From positions 186,001 to 250,000 of the forward strand of contig NZ_FMTS01000006.1 in assembly GCF_900100255.1 (NCBI RefSeq): a stretch of DNA of 64,000 bases. Direction: 5' to 3'. Shown here one piece after another: positions 34,742-42,971 of the stretch (position 1 is its first letter; every line of letters begins with the position of its first letter). The stretch comes from Asticcacaulis taihuensis (GTDB lineage Bacteria; Pseudomonadota; Alphaproteobacteria; Caulobacterales; Caulobacteraceae). Both the position numbers and the translations under genes were made by a program. The notes beneath the pieces are model-generated. The model saw only the letters and a list, made by a program, of their open reading frames with translations. It was not told the DNA's origin and did not search any database.

Positions 34742-35864
34742 GGCCGCCCTCCCATTCCTTCAGAACATCCGCGTCGGTTTCGCCAGCGACTTTTTGCACC
34801 CGCAGGCGCGCAAAGGCTTCCGGTCCAAGGCCCTGCTTCAGGGCCCAGACCGCGGCACCGCGCACGACCGGATTTTCCTCATCAAGGCTGCGTTCCAATA
34901 CCGCACCTGTCTCCGGATGGCGAGACACACGGAAGTGATTGCCCAGCGCATAATGAACATTACGCAGAAAGGACTCGCGGCCGATCCGCTTGACCGGCGA
35001 CTTTGAAAACAGCGCCCGAAAGCTCGCATCATCCAGTCCAACCAGGTCGGTCAGTTTCAAACTCTCGAACCCTTCCCGCACCTGAAGCTTAATTTCATGC
35101 GTCGCGCTGGCGAACTTGTTCCACGGACAGACGGCAAGGCAGTCGTCGCAGCCATAGATGCGGTTGCCCATGGCGCGGCGATATATTTCAGGCCACGGCC
35201 CGCGATATTCGATGGTGAGATAGGACAGGCACTTGCGGGCATCGAGCCGGTAAGGCCCTTCAAAGGCATTGGTCGGGCAGATATCGAGGCAGGCACGGCA
35301 CGAACCGCAATGGTCGCGCTCCGGTGTATCCTCAGCAATCACCCTATCGAGCAGGATAACACCGAGAAACAGCCACGAACCAAATTCGCGCGACACCAGA
35401 TTGGTGTGCTTGCCCTGCCAGCCGAGACCGGCCAAGGCCGCCAGCGGCTTTTCCATCAGGGGCGCCGTATCGACAAAGACCTTCAGCTCGCAGCCGATCT
35501 GGCCGACAATCCACGTCGCCAGTTGTTTCAACTTCTTCTTGATCAGCTCGTGATAATCGTCGCCGCGGGCATAGACGCTGATACTGGCCGTATCGGTCTC
35601 GGCCAGCAAAGCCAGGGGATCGCTGTCGGGACCGTAATTATAACCTAGCACCAGGGCCGACTGCGCCCCGCTCCACATATTGCGCGGATGTTTGCGGCGC
35701 TCCAGCGTCTCTTCCATCCACGTCATCTCTCCATGAAAGCCGGCCTCGACAAACACCTGAAGCCGTTCCGATGCCGCCCATACATCGGGTAAGGCTGCGA
35801 AACGCGCCGCGCTGAACCCCAAAACATGCGCCTGCTGCCGGATGGAGGCGGCCAGATCGCTCAT
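34731..35864 (-). CDS. queG: Epoxyqueuosine reductase
   Basis: 377 residues. Two [4Fe-4S] motifs, CGSCRACLDICPTNAF (from residue 186) and CDDCLAVCPWNKF (from 239); proton donor D132 in VFVDTAPLMEK. A C-terminal HEAT-like region follows (NPVVRGAAVWALKQ). The cobalamin-dependent enzyme completes queuosine at tRNA wobble position 34. First gene of the queG-GT2-pgi series, or second if the GST gene upstream shares the transcript (two-base gap). Confidence 0.95.
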   Translation of the reverse strand: MSDLAASIRQQAHVLGFSAARFAALPDVWAASERLQVFVEAGFHGEMTWMEETLERRKHPRNMWSGAQSALVLGYNYGPDSDPLALLAETDTASISVYARGDDYHELIKKKLKQLATWIVGQIGCELKVFVDTAPLMEKPLAALAGLGWQGKHTNLVSREFGSWLFLGVILLDRVIAEDTPERDHCGSCRACLDICPTNAFEGPYRLDARKCLSYLTIEYRGPWPEIYRRAMGNRIYGCDDCLAVCPWNKFASATHEIKLQVREGFESLKLTDLVGLDDASFRALFSKSPVKRIGRESFLRNVHYALGNHFRVSRHPETGAVLERSLDEENPVVRGAAVWALKQGLGPEAFARLRVQKVAGETDADVLKEWEGGHAQ

Positions 35865-35866
35865 GA

Positions 35867-36568
35867 TCAGAAGTCGAGTTCTTTATAGTGGGCCGAGGGC
35901 GCCACGCCCGGCAGCTTGTCATTGAGCAACGGTCGGAAGCAGGGGCGCGACTTGATCACCATGTACCAGGTCTTGAGGTGCGGGTAGCGTGACCAGTTGA
36001 TCTCATCGAGATAATCGAGGATCGACAACTGCCCGGCACAGGCGAAATCGGCATAAGAGATGGTGTGTCCCGCCAGCCAGTTGCGCACGGCCAGCAGGCT
36101 TTCAAAATAGCGCAGGTGGTCCTTCAGCGCCTCGCGGCCGGCCTTCATGGCGGGGATATCGGGCACGCCGCCGCCCATCAGCCGCTTTTCCATCTTTTCG
36201 TGCAGCAGCAAGGCATTGACTTCGAAATCGAACTTGCGCTCGAACCAGCCCACCAGCCGGCGCGCCTCTGCGCGCTCATTGACGTTCTTCGGCCACAGAC
36301 GGATATCCGGATAGGCTTCTTCGAGATGCTCCATGATGGCGCGATCCTCGCAGATGCGGTGGGTCTGGCCACCGGAGTCCTGTTCAGGTGTTTCCACCAG
36401 GATCGGTAACAGGCCGGATGGATTGAGGCGCAAGATCGTGTCATCCGGCTCCCAGTAGCGTACCGGGATTTCCTCGAAGGCCAGCTTCTTTTCACCCAGC
36501 GCCAGGCGGACCATGCGCGAATGCGGGTCGAAGGCGAAATGGTAGAGCTGGCGCGAACTGGCGGTCAT
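35867..36568 (-). CDS. Glutathione S-transferase family protein
   Basis: 233 residues from MTASSRQLYHFAFDPHSRMVRLAL. The thioredoxin-like domain includes NPSGLLPILVE and the glutathione-binding CEDRAIMEHLEEAYP; the helical domain includes ISYADFACAGQLSILDYL. It stops two bases before queG begins, so the genes are probably cotranscribed. The frame is open to 36652, but ATG 36568 is the family-like start. Substrate unknown. Confidence 0.88.
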   Translation of the reverse strand: MTASSRQLYHFAFDPHSRMVRLALGEKKLAFEEIPVRYWEPDDTILRLNPSGLLPILVETPEQDSGGQTHRICEDRAIMEHLEEAYPDIRLWPKNVNERAEARRLVGWFERKFDFEVNALLLHEKMEKRLMGGGVPDIPAMKAGREALKDHLRYFESLLAVRNWLAGHTISYADFACAGQLSILDYLDEINWSRYPHLKTWYMVIKSRPCFRPLLNDKLPGVAPSAHYKELDF

Positions 36569-36611
36569 GGCCCCTCTATGCCTTATTCGCCCCCCGTAAG
36601 TCAAAGCCCAG

Positions 36612-37568
36612 TCAGGCGTCCGCGTCGTGTTCTTCACTGAAAACGCCGGCATGGGCCTCTGCCCGGCCTTTCGGATCGGGATGGATCAGGATATCGGCAT
36701 TGGGAAAGATATCGAGCAGGCGCTTTTCGGCGGCGATGATGATCTGGTGCGCCGCATCGAGCGACAGGGTCGGCGCCATTTCGACATGGGCCTGGATCTG
36801 GATATAGGGGCCGGTCAGCCGCGTGCGCAACTGGTGGACCCCCAACACGCGCTCATCATCGGCAATCAGGCCGGCAATGCGCGCCACCTCGTCATCGCCC
36901 AGCGCCTTGTCCATCAGGTGATCGGCGGCCTCCTTCAGCACATTGACCGCGCCCCAGATGAACCAGGCCGCCATCAGAAAGCCAGCCACCGCATCCATGA
37001 AACCGAAGCCGAGCGCCGCCAGCACCACGCCCGCCAGGGCCACGCCGTTACTGACCAGATCGGTGACATAGTGCATCCGATCGGCCGAGACCGCCACCGA
37101 CTGGCTGCTTTTCAGGGCCAGGTTCTGCACGAACACCAGCCCCAGGGTCAGGGCCAGGGACAGGATCAGCACGCCGATAGCCAGGCCGGAGCGCGCGATC
37201 GGCTGCGGATTTTGCAGATTATGAATGCACGACTGCATGACCAGCGCGCCCGAAGCAAAGACAAGCCCCGCCTGAAAAAGGGCGCTGAAGGCTTCGGCCT
37301 TGCCGTGGCCGAAGGGGTGCTCCTTATCCGGCGGCACCTTGGCGTAACGCACAGCGCCGAAGGTGATCAGGGAGGCCAGCAGATCGAGCCCGGAATCGGC
37401 CAGGGAGGCCAGGATGGACTGCGAACCCGACAGGTAAAGCGTCACCCCCTTCATCGCCACCATGACGCAGGCCGTGACGACCGACAGGGTGGTGGCCAGC
37501 CGCACCAGGCTGTCCGGTGACAAATTGTGCAGGCCGGGGCCTTTGGCGTGAGGCGGATTGGAAGTCAT
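36612..37568 (-). CDS. Cation diffusion facilitator (FieF/ZitB-like)
   Basis: 318 residues, six transmembrane segments plus a cytoplasmic C-terminal domain. Metal-site motifs are the DxxxD of SLADSGLDLLAS, HPFGHGKAEAF between helices and HxxxD in MHYVTDLVSNG. Exports zinc, iron or a similar ion by proton exchange; metal selectivity is not predictable by eye. Divergent from the HTH-citrate-synthase gene with a 228-base gap. Confidence 0.93.
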   Translation of the reverse strand: MTSNPPHAKGPGLHNLSPDSLVRLATTLSVVTACVMVAMKGVTLYLSGSQSILASLADSGLDLLASLITFGAVRYAKVPPDKEHPFGHGKAEAFSALFQAGLVFASGALVMQSCIHNLQNPQPIARSGLAIGVLILSLALTLGLVFVQNLALKSSQSVAVSADRMHYVTDLVSNGVALAGVVLAALGFGFMDAVAGFLMAAWFIWGAVNVLKEAADHLMDKALGDDEVARIAGLIADDERVLGVHQLRTRLTGPYIQIQAHVEMAPTLSLDAAHQIIIAAEKRLLDIFPNADILIHPDPKGRAEAHAGVFSEEHDADA

Positions 37569-37712
37569 TGAAATCTGTTAGCACTTCGCCGCCGGTCTGC
37601 AAAGCCGCACGATCGCCCGTTTCCCGCCCTGATTTGGCCCGGAAGCCGTCGGAGGCTGGCAGGCGGCGTTACGATGAAAAAACATGTTAACAAATCGTAA
37701 ATCCACCTTTGA

Positions 37713-37725
37713 CTTTGGCGCAAAG
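37713..37725. promoter_or_regulatory. Palindromic candidate operator
   Basis: CTTTGGCGCAAAG is a 5-3-5 inverted repeat 72 bases before the HTH-citrate-synthase start, overlapping TTGACT (37709-37714), a possible -35 element. A candidate autoregulatory site for the HTH protein or a regulator of the cation exporter. Confidence 0.35.
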
Positions 37726-37796
37726 GGTGTAAACCTCGCAATAATCAATCTTGATATTTGCAGTGGTTTTTGTTTCGTTTTTTGAGCAGGTAGACA

Positions 37797-39014
37797 ATGT
37801 CACGAGTCTGGATCAGCCGCACCGAGGCGCTCAAGCGCCTCGACGTCAAGCCGCAAACCCTCTATGCCTATGTCAGCCGCCAGCGCATCGCCGCCAAGAG
37901 CGACCCCACGCATCCGCGCCTCAGCCTCTATGCGCTTGATGATGTCGAGCGCCTGTCGCGCCGTGCCCCCGGCCGGGTCGCCAGAACAGCCCATGGCGCG
38001 CCCCGCCACCACGCCGCCGCCAGTCTTTCCGGCGGCACCATCACGCGCGGCGAAGCGGCCATCGATACCGAAGTCGCCATTACCCTGCACGGCCATCACT
38101 ATGTCCGCGGCCGCGATCTTGTCACGCTGGCCGAAACGGAAAATTTTGAAAACGTGGCGGCGCTTTTGTGGCGCAGCGACACGCCCAATCCGTTCGGCCC
38201 GCTCAAGCCGCGCCCGGATGTCAACTTCCCCGGCGGGCCGCGCACCCGCGTGCTCTCCATGTTGAGCCGCCGACTGGAAGAGGACGCTCTTTCCGAGATC
38301 AGGGCCGAACGCGACCTCGGCACCGAGGCGGCCAGCCTGATCAACGAAATGTTCGATTCGGTCACCAATGGCGGGCCGCGCCTGTTTTTCCACCAGCGCC
38401 TGGCGCGCGCCTGGAAGGTCTATGACCTGAAGGACGTCGACCTGCTGCGCCGCGCGCTCGTTCTCTCGGCCGATACCAGCCTTGACGAGGCCACCCTGGC
38501 CGTGCGCGTCGCCGCCGCCACCATGGGACCGCTGGCCATTCCGCTGATCGCCGGTTTCGCCACCCTGACCAGCCCGAAACTGGGCGGTCGCATTTCGCGG
38601 GCGGAATCCTATGTCACCCAGGTGCGCCGCCACGGCAATCCGCTGGCCCTGGCCAAGGCGCTGCTCGAAAAAGGCCATGAGCTGCCCGGCTTCGAAAAAG
38701 AACCTTCGCCTTCGGAAACCCTGCGCGCACGCAACCTGATTGAGGCCGCTCCGCACATGGGCGAGGATCTCAAGATGATCCTGCGCGTCGGCGAAGACCT
38801 GACCGGCCAGAGCGTCGGCATGTCGCTCGCCCTGGCCCTGATCGGCCGTCACCTGGACCTGCCGCGGGAAGCGCCGATGACGCTCTATGGTCTTGGCCGC
38901 AGTGCCGGCTGGCTGGCCCACGCCATCGAACAGATGCAGACCGGCGCTTCGCCGAAGGCGCGCCTGCGTTATATCGGCATCCACCCGGAAGCGACCGAAC
39001 CGGTTGATGCATGA
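37797..39014 (+). CDS. Citrate-synthase-like protein with N-terminal HTH
   Basis: 405 residues. Residues 1-60 form a MerR/excisionase-like HTH (WISRTEALKRLDVKPQTLYA then SLYALDDVERLSRR). Residues 80-395 follow the citrate synthase fold, best seen in TLYGLGRSAGWLAHAIEQ near the end. By eye the three catalytic positions are all altered: the usual GPLHGGA reads SPKLGGR, PGFGH reads PGFEK, and NVDF reads SVGM. It is therefore probably not an active citrate synthase but a DNA-binding regulator that uses the fold to sense a metabolite. The alignment is manual. Confidence 0.8.
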   Translation: MSRVWISRTEALKRLDVKPQTLYAYVSRQRIAAKSDPTHPRLSLYALDDVERLSRRAPGRVARTAHGAPRHHAAASLSGGTITRGEAAIDTEVAITLHGHHYVRGRDLVTLAETENFENVAALLWRSDTPNPFGPLKPRPDVNFPGGPRTRVLSMLSRRLEEDALSEIRAERDLGTEAASLINEMFDSVTNGGPRLFFHQRLARAWKVYDLKDVDLLRRALVLSADTSLDEATLAVRVAAATMGPLAIPLIAGFATLTSPKLGGRISRAESYVTQVRRHGNPLALAKALLEKGHELPGFEKEPSPSETLRARNLIEAAPHMGEDLKMILRVGEDLTGQSVGMSLALALIGRHLDLPREAPMTLYGLGRSAGWLAHAIEQMQTGASPKARLRYIGIHPEATEPVDA

Positions 39015-39073
39015 TTTCGATTCACTTGGCGTTTAAAGTGCTCTAAGGATTTCCCGATCATATAGGGGTTTCC

Positions 39074-39877
39074 ATGCACTATTTACTCGCGGCGCTGCTG
39101 GGTCTGATCGAAGGGCTCACGGAATTCTTGCCTGTCTCTTCCACGGCGCACTTGTTGATCGCCGAAAAGCTGATGGCGTTCAATGATCCGGGCGGCAATT
39201 TCACGGTCATGATCCAGTTGGGCGCGATCCTGGCCGTCGTCGTGCTCTATTTCGCCCGGCTTTGGAAGGCCGTGATCACCCTGCCGACCTCAGCGGACTC
39301 ACGCCGTTTCGCCATCAGCGTTCTGGTGGCGTTTTTTCCGGCGGTGGTGATTGGCGTCATCGTCAAAAAATCGGGCATCTTGGGCGCCCTGTTTGACAAT
39401 GTGCCGCTGATCTGCGGCGCCCTGATCGTCGGCGGCGTGGCCTTGTGGGCGGTCGATAAATACGCGCCGAAGCCGGTGCATCATGATTCCGCCAAACTCG
39501 ACATCAAGACCTCGCTGCTGATCGGCCTGTTCCAGTGCCTGGCCATCATTCCCGGCATGTCGCGTTCGGGCTCGACCCTGATCGGCGCCATGGTGGCAAA
39601 GGTGGACAAGACGGCCGGCGCCGAATTTTCCTTCTTCCTCGCCATCCCGACCATGCTGGGCGCCTTCGTGGTCGAATTCGCCGACAGCCACAAGGAACTG
39701 ACCTCCGATCAATACAGCACCATCGCCATTGGTTTCCTGGTCGCCTTCCTGTCTGCGCTCCTGGTCATCAAGCCTTTCATCAGCTTCGTGCAGAAGCGCG
39801 GTTACGGCTTCTTTGCCCTGTGGCGGGTCGTGGTCGGCGTCGGCGGACTGGTGTGGTGGTTCGGCTTCGCGCACTAA
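39074..39877 (+). CDS. uppP: Undecaprenyl-diphosphatase
   Basis: 267 residues with about eight transmembrane segments. Active-site motifs EGLTEFLPVSSTAHL (residues 13-27) and PGMSRSGSTLIGAM near 155. Recycles undecaprenyl pyrophosphate to the monophosphate carrier needed for peptidoglycan and O-antigen synthesis; also confers bacitracin resistance when overproduced. Located 59 bases after the HTH-citrate-synthase gene, same direction. A strong bidirectional terminator follows. Confidence 0.96.
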   Translation: MHYLLAALLGLIEGLTEFLPVSSTAHLLIAEKLMAFNDPGGNFTVMIQLGAILAVVVLYFARLWKAVITLPTSADSRRFAISVLVAFFPAVVIGVIVKKSGILGALFDNVPLICGALIVGGVALWAVDKYAPKPVHHDSAKLDIKTSLLIGLFQCLAIIPGMSRSGSTLIGAMVAKVDKTAGAEFSFFLAIPTMLGAFVVEFADSHKELTSDQYSTIAIGFLVAFLSALLVIKPFISFVQKRGYGFFALWRVVVGVGGLVWWFGFAH

Positions 39878-39881
39878 ACTA

Positions 39882-39906
39882 ATGGGGTTTGGGGCCTGCG
39901 GCCCCA
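39882..39906 (+). repeat. R4-type hairpin
   Basis: TGGGGTTTGGGGCCTGCGG plus CCCCAA forms a GC hairpin five bases after uppP. A related element in the opposite orientation occurs at 39972-39997, after the L,D-transpeptidase gene; both share ATGGGGTTTGGGG. Confidence 0.55.
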
Positions 39907-39920
39907 AGTCTTTTCCCTTT

Positions 39921-39961
39921 AATAAAAAAGCCTCGCCCTTTTCGGGCGGGGCTTTTTTATT
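39921..39961. terminator. Bidirectional terminator
   Basis: AATAAAAAAGCCTCGCCC and GGGCGGGGCTTTTTTATT form a near-perfect stem between converging uppP and L,D-transpeptidase genes. Confidence 0.95.
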
Positions 39962-39971
39962 AAATCGAAGA

Positions 39972-39997
39972 TGTGGGGTCACGGACCCCAAACCCCA
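39972..39997 (-). repeat. R4-type hairpin, opposite orientation
   Basis: GGGGTCACGGACCCC followed by AAACCCCAT, the reverse complement of the element core after ahpF (22664-22678) and of the sequence after uppP. Sits just beyond the L,D-transpeptidase stop. Confidence 0.55.
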
Positions 39998-40002
39998 TAA
40001 GT

Positions 40003-40512
40003 TCACGCACAAATCTCGACCGCATCACCCAGTCGGGCTGCCCGCAGAAAGTCCAGCATGTCCGGCAGGGCCACAGCGACACACCCCTCGGTGCCGGAAT
40101 AATCTTCGCGCGCCAGGTGCATGAAAATGGCAGACCCCATACCAGGCACCGGCGGGTCATCATTATGCCCCAGTACCAAGATCACATCATAAACATGATC
40201 ATCCCGCCAAAGCTTTTCATGGCCAGGCGCAAAGGGCAGCTTCACATGGCGATTGTAAAATTCAGAGGACGGATCGTCGCACCAGCCATCATCCGGCGAC
40301 AAAGGCACCAATTCCAAAGTCGTTTCCGGGGGCGCTAGGCGGTCCGGACGATAGAAAACATAGCGAATCGGCCAGATTCCCAGCGGAGAGGCGCCATCTC
40401 CCTCTCTTTTATCGCCCGCGGGGCGAACGCCCCCTTTCCCAATAGCGCAACGCACACTATGTTCGTTGATATGGAATTGGCCAGCGGCGGCGGCACTAAA
40501 CTTATTGATCAT
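40003..40512 (-). CDS. L,D-transpeptidase family protein (YkuD)
   Basis: 169 residues. The catalytic motif HxnS/TxGC appears as HLAREDYSGTEGCVAV. Upstream text CAIGKGGVRPAGDKREGDGASPLGIWP matches the short YkuD-domain proteins of alphaproteobacteria. These enzymes form 3-3 peptidoglycan cross-links or attach proteins to the wall. No classical signal peptide is visible, so its location is uncertain. Divergent from the response regulator. Confidence 0.88.
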   Translation of the reverse strand: MINKFSAAAAGQFHINEHSVRCAIGKGGVRPAGDKREGDGASPLGIWPIRYVFYRPDRLAPPETTLELVPLSPDDGWCDDPSSEFYNRHVKLPFAPGHEKLWRDDHVYDVILVLGHNDDPPVPGMGSAIFMHLAREDYSGTEGCVAVALPDMLDFLRAARLGDAVEICA

Positions 40513-40565
40513 TTATTTGTCATCGCGGCTTAATCTGATAACGACAAGACTTAAAGTACAGGATC

Positions 40566-41252
40566 ATGGTGCAACAAAAAACCCTGCTGATCGTCGATGA
40601 CGATGATGAACTGCGCGAAGCCCTGGCGGAACAGCTCGAACTTCATGAAGAATTCAAGGTTATCCAGGCGTCAAACGGCACCGAGGGCCTCAAGCTGGGC
40701 AAGAGCGTCAATGCCGACCTGATCCTGCTCGATGTCGACCTGCCCGACATGGACGGCCGAGAAGCCTGCCGCCTGCTGCGCAAGGGCGGGCTGACCACAC
40801 CGGTGATCATGCTGACCGGCCAGACTTCGGATTCCGATACGATTCTGGGGCTCGATGCCGGGGCAAACGATTACGTCACCAAGCCCTTCCGTTTTGCCGT
40901 GCTGCTGGCGCGTATCCGTGCCCAGGTCCGTTCGCACGAAACCAGCGAGGACGCCACCTTCCGTATCGGGCCATATGAATTCAAGCCGGCGCTGAAAGTG
41001 CTGGTCGACCAGACGCAGAAGAAGACGCGCCTGACCGAAAAAGAGACCAATATCCTGAAGTACCTCTATCGCGCCGGTGGCAAGCCGATCACCCGTGAGG
41101 AGCTGCTGACCGAGGTCTGGGGCTATAATGCCGGCGTCACCACCCACACGCTGGAAACCCACGTCTACCGCCTGCGCCAGAAGATCGAACCCGATCCGGC
41201 CAATGCCCGCCTGCTGATGACGGATGCCGGTGGGTACAGGCTACAATTTTAG
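40566..41252 (+). CDS. OmpR-family response regulator, CenR-like
   Basis: 228 residues. Receiver domain with acidic cluster D11-D14, phosphoacceptor D56 (LILLDVDLPDMDG) and KPF at about 110; a winged-helix output domain follows (RLTEKETNILKYLYRAGGKPITREELLTEVWGYN and THTLETHVYRLRQKIEPDP). The output domain closely resembles the alphaproteobacterial CenR group, essential for envelope integrity in Caulobacter; that identity is from memory. No histidine kinase gene is adjacent, as is usual for cenR. Confidence 0.88.
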   Translation: MVQQKTLLIVDDDDELREALAEQLELHEEFKVIQASNGTEGLKLGKSVNADLILLDVDLPDMDGREACRLLRKGGLTTPVIMLTGQTSDSDTILGLDAGANDYVTKPFRFAVLLARIRAQVRSHETSEDATFRIGPYEFKPALKVLVDQTQKKTRLTEKETNILKYLYRAGGKPITREELLTEVWGYNAGVTTHTLETHVYRLRQKIEPDPANARLLMTDAGGYRLQF

Positions 41253-41295
41253 TAGGGCCACAGGCCCTGCACCCATTTGTTTGAGGGGAACAAAA

Positions 41296-41739
41296 TTGGA
41301 CGGCTTAATTCTGCGAATTATGGCGGTCGTTGGTTTGGCTGGCGGGGTGAATGCGCCGAGTCAAAACAATCCCGTATGGGCTGATAATCAGTCGTCAGTG
41401 ACTTTGGGAAGCGCAACAACGGATGCCGATGAAGCGGATCGATCGGTTATTGCCCAATTGAAGGCTCAAGGCTCGGATACAACCAAACCGACTGACGTCA
41501 TTTTCTATCTTATTTTCCCGACCCAAGCACACGCCGAAGCGCTTAGAGATTCAATCTCAGCAATGGGATTCAATGTCGATATTCATCAACTTGATGGGTA
41601 TAGCGAATGGACGCTGGCAGCAAATAAAACACTGGTTCCCAGTGAAACGAATATACTGCCCCTAAGTCATAAATTTGAAGCTATGGCCCTATCAGAGGAC
41701 GGAGAATATGACGGATGGGAAGCTGCGCTGCTTAAATAG
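41296..41739 (+). CDS. RraB-like protein with hydrophobic N-terminus (TTG start)
   Basis: 147 residues from TTG 41296, which has GAGGGG seven bases upstream; the ATG-free frame reaching back to 41224 would overlap the regulator gene. The C-terminal 90 residues match the RraB pattern: DVIFYLIFPTQAHAEALRD, YSEWTLAANKT and GEYDGWEAALL. RraB in E. coli binds RNase E. Here a hydrophobic, signal-like start (LILRIMAVVGLAGGVNA) suggests an exported or membrane-bound version, which would not fit an RNase E role. AT-richer than its neighbours. Confidence 0.65.
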   Translation: MDGLILRIMAVVGLAGGVNAPSQNNPVWADNQSSVTLGSATTDADEADRSVIAQLKAQGSDTTKPTDVIFYLIFPTQAHAEALRDSISAMGFNVDIHQLDGYSEWTLAANKTLVPSETNILPLSHKFEAMALSEDGEYDGWEAALLK

Positions 41740-41862
41740 TCTGCCTTTCGGACGAAATTGAACTCTGCAAAGGCTGGCGCTGCGAAACGTCGGCTTTAAT
41801 GTGTGTGATCCGATCCGGTTGGCCAGCGTATGTTGTTAAGGGCGGCAACCAAAGGATTTCGC

Positions 41863-42393
41863 ATGTTTCTGAAACTCGCCATGGCCAGCGCAGTCAGCGC
41901 CCTGCTTTTATCCGCCTGCGCCTCCATGCCCTCCAGTGCACAGGCGCCCCAGACGGTGGCAATCCCTTTAAGCCACTACAGCGGCACCTGGCTGGAGATC
42001 GCCCGCCGACCAATGTGGCTGACCAATGGCTGCGTGGCGGGTTATACGACCTATAGCACCGGCGCCAAGCCGAATGAGATCGCGGTCGAAGACGGCTGCC
42101 ACAAGGATACACCAACCGGAAAACTAAAGACGATCCGGGCGCGCGGCGTGCTGACGGATGCGGGCGGCGACAATGCCAGACTGGAAGCGCACTATCCCTT
42201 CTTCATTACATGGAATTACTGGGTGCTTTATGAATCACCCGACCATGACTGGTTCATCAGCGCCGATCCGAAGATGAAAAACCTATGGATCTACAGCCGC
42301 ACCGTGCCGTCTCCGGAAGCCCGCGCTGTCATGGTCGCCAAGGCCAAAGAACTGGGCTATGATGTCACTAAGCTGGAGTTTCCGGCCTTTTAG
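41863..42393 (+). CDS. Lipocalin family lipoprotein (Blc-like)
   Basis: 176 residues from MFLKLAMASAVSALLLSACAS, a lipobox-type signal. The lipocalin motif SHYSGTWLEIARRPMW is followed by NGCVAGYTTYS, and IYSRTVPSP is the last strand motif. Blc-type lipocalins are outer-membrane lipoproteins that bind fatty acids or lysophospholipids during envelope stress. Ribosome binding site AAGGA lies upstream of ATG 41863; an earlier in-frame ATG at 41830 is less likely. Confidence 0.9.
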   Translation: MFLKLAMASAVSALLLSACASMPSSAQAPQTVAIPLSHYSGTWLEIARRPMWLTNGCVAGYTTYSTGAKPNEIAVEDGCHKDTPTGKLKTIRARGVLTDAGGDNARLEAHYPFFITWNYWVLYESPDHDWFISADPKMKNLWIYSRTVPSPEARAVMVAKAKELGYDVTKLEFPAF

Positions 42394-42415
42394 GCCAGCT
42401 CTATTAGACCAGCAC

Positions 42416-42520
42416 ATGCAGGCGATTATTGAATATATTGTCGTTGCGATTATCGCGGCCACGGTCCTGATCCGGGTGATTGCCCTGGTGGTATTCAGCC
42501 GCAAGAACAGGCGCCGCTAA
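42416..42520 (+). CDS. Possible 34-residue membrane peptide
   Basis: MQAIIEYIVVAIIAATVLI and a basic tail SRKNRRR: one transmembrane helix with a positive end. The frame overlaps the converging gene by four bases. No ribosome binding site is evident. Supported only by its composition and position 23 bases after the lipocalin gene. Confidence 0.35.
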   Translation: MQAIIEYIVVAIIAATVLIRVIALVVFSRKNRRR

Positions 42521-42936
42521 ACCTCTTCTGCATCGACATACCAGACGAACCAGATGGCGTCTTCCAACGTGCCGCCGCTCTCAATAAAGCGCGCTACCGG
42601 TTCCGGAAATGCCTCTTTGATCTCCCTGGCAAAATTGAATTCTGCCTTGAGCAGTTGCAAATCCTGCAAGGCGACATTGGCTGCCATCTCGACCTGGGCG
42701 TCCCAGGGCAGGATCGGCGGGATCAACTGACAGGCATCGATCTGCACCCAGTCGCATTCGCCGATGGCATCGGGTGTGCGGATTTGCAGTTGGCCGCCGA
42801 TATTGCGCAGGCCCAGGGCGCGCGCCGCCTCAATCACTTCCGGTAGGTCGATAATGCGCCAGGCATATTCGTTATGACGGAAATCGGCCTTGGCCAAGGT
42901 ATCCGCCGGCAGGCGGCTTTCAATCGGTTCACTCAT
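42517..42936 (-). CDS. Hypothetical protein
   Basis: 139 residues, acidic (many Glu, Asp) with aromatic residues near the C-terminus (IWFVWYVDAEEV) and no signal or membrane segment. Text includes NEYAWRIIDLPEVIEAARALGLRNIGGQLQ. I do not recognise the family. It lies 35 bases downstream of xthA in the same direction and may share its transcript. Confidence 0.65.
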   Translation of the reverse strand: MSEPIESRLPADTLAKADFRHNEYAWRIIDLPEVIEAARALGLRNIGGQLQIRTPDAIGECDWVQIDACQLIPPILPWDAQVEMAANVALQDLQLLKAEFNFAREIKEAFPEPVARFIESGGTLEDAIWFVWYVDAEEV

Positions 42937-42971
42937 GCGGGTCTCGTCTGGCAGGGCCCTGCCCCCGCCAA

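Noticed and set aside
36627-37520. 297-codon open frame on the plus strand
   Set aside because: Antisense to the cation diffusion facilitator; repetitive Gln/His/Gly composition typical of a shadow.
37800-38984. 394-codon open frame on the minus strand
   Set aside because: Antisense to the HTH-citrate-synthase gene, with no motif or ribosome binding site.
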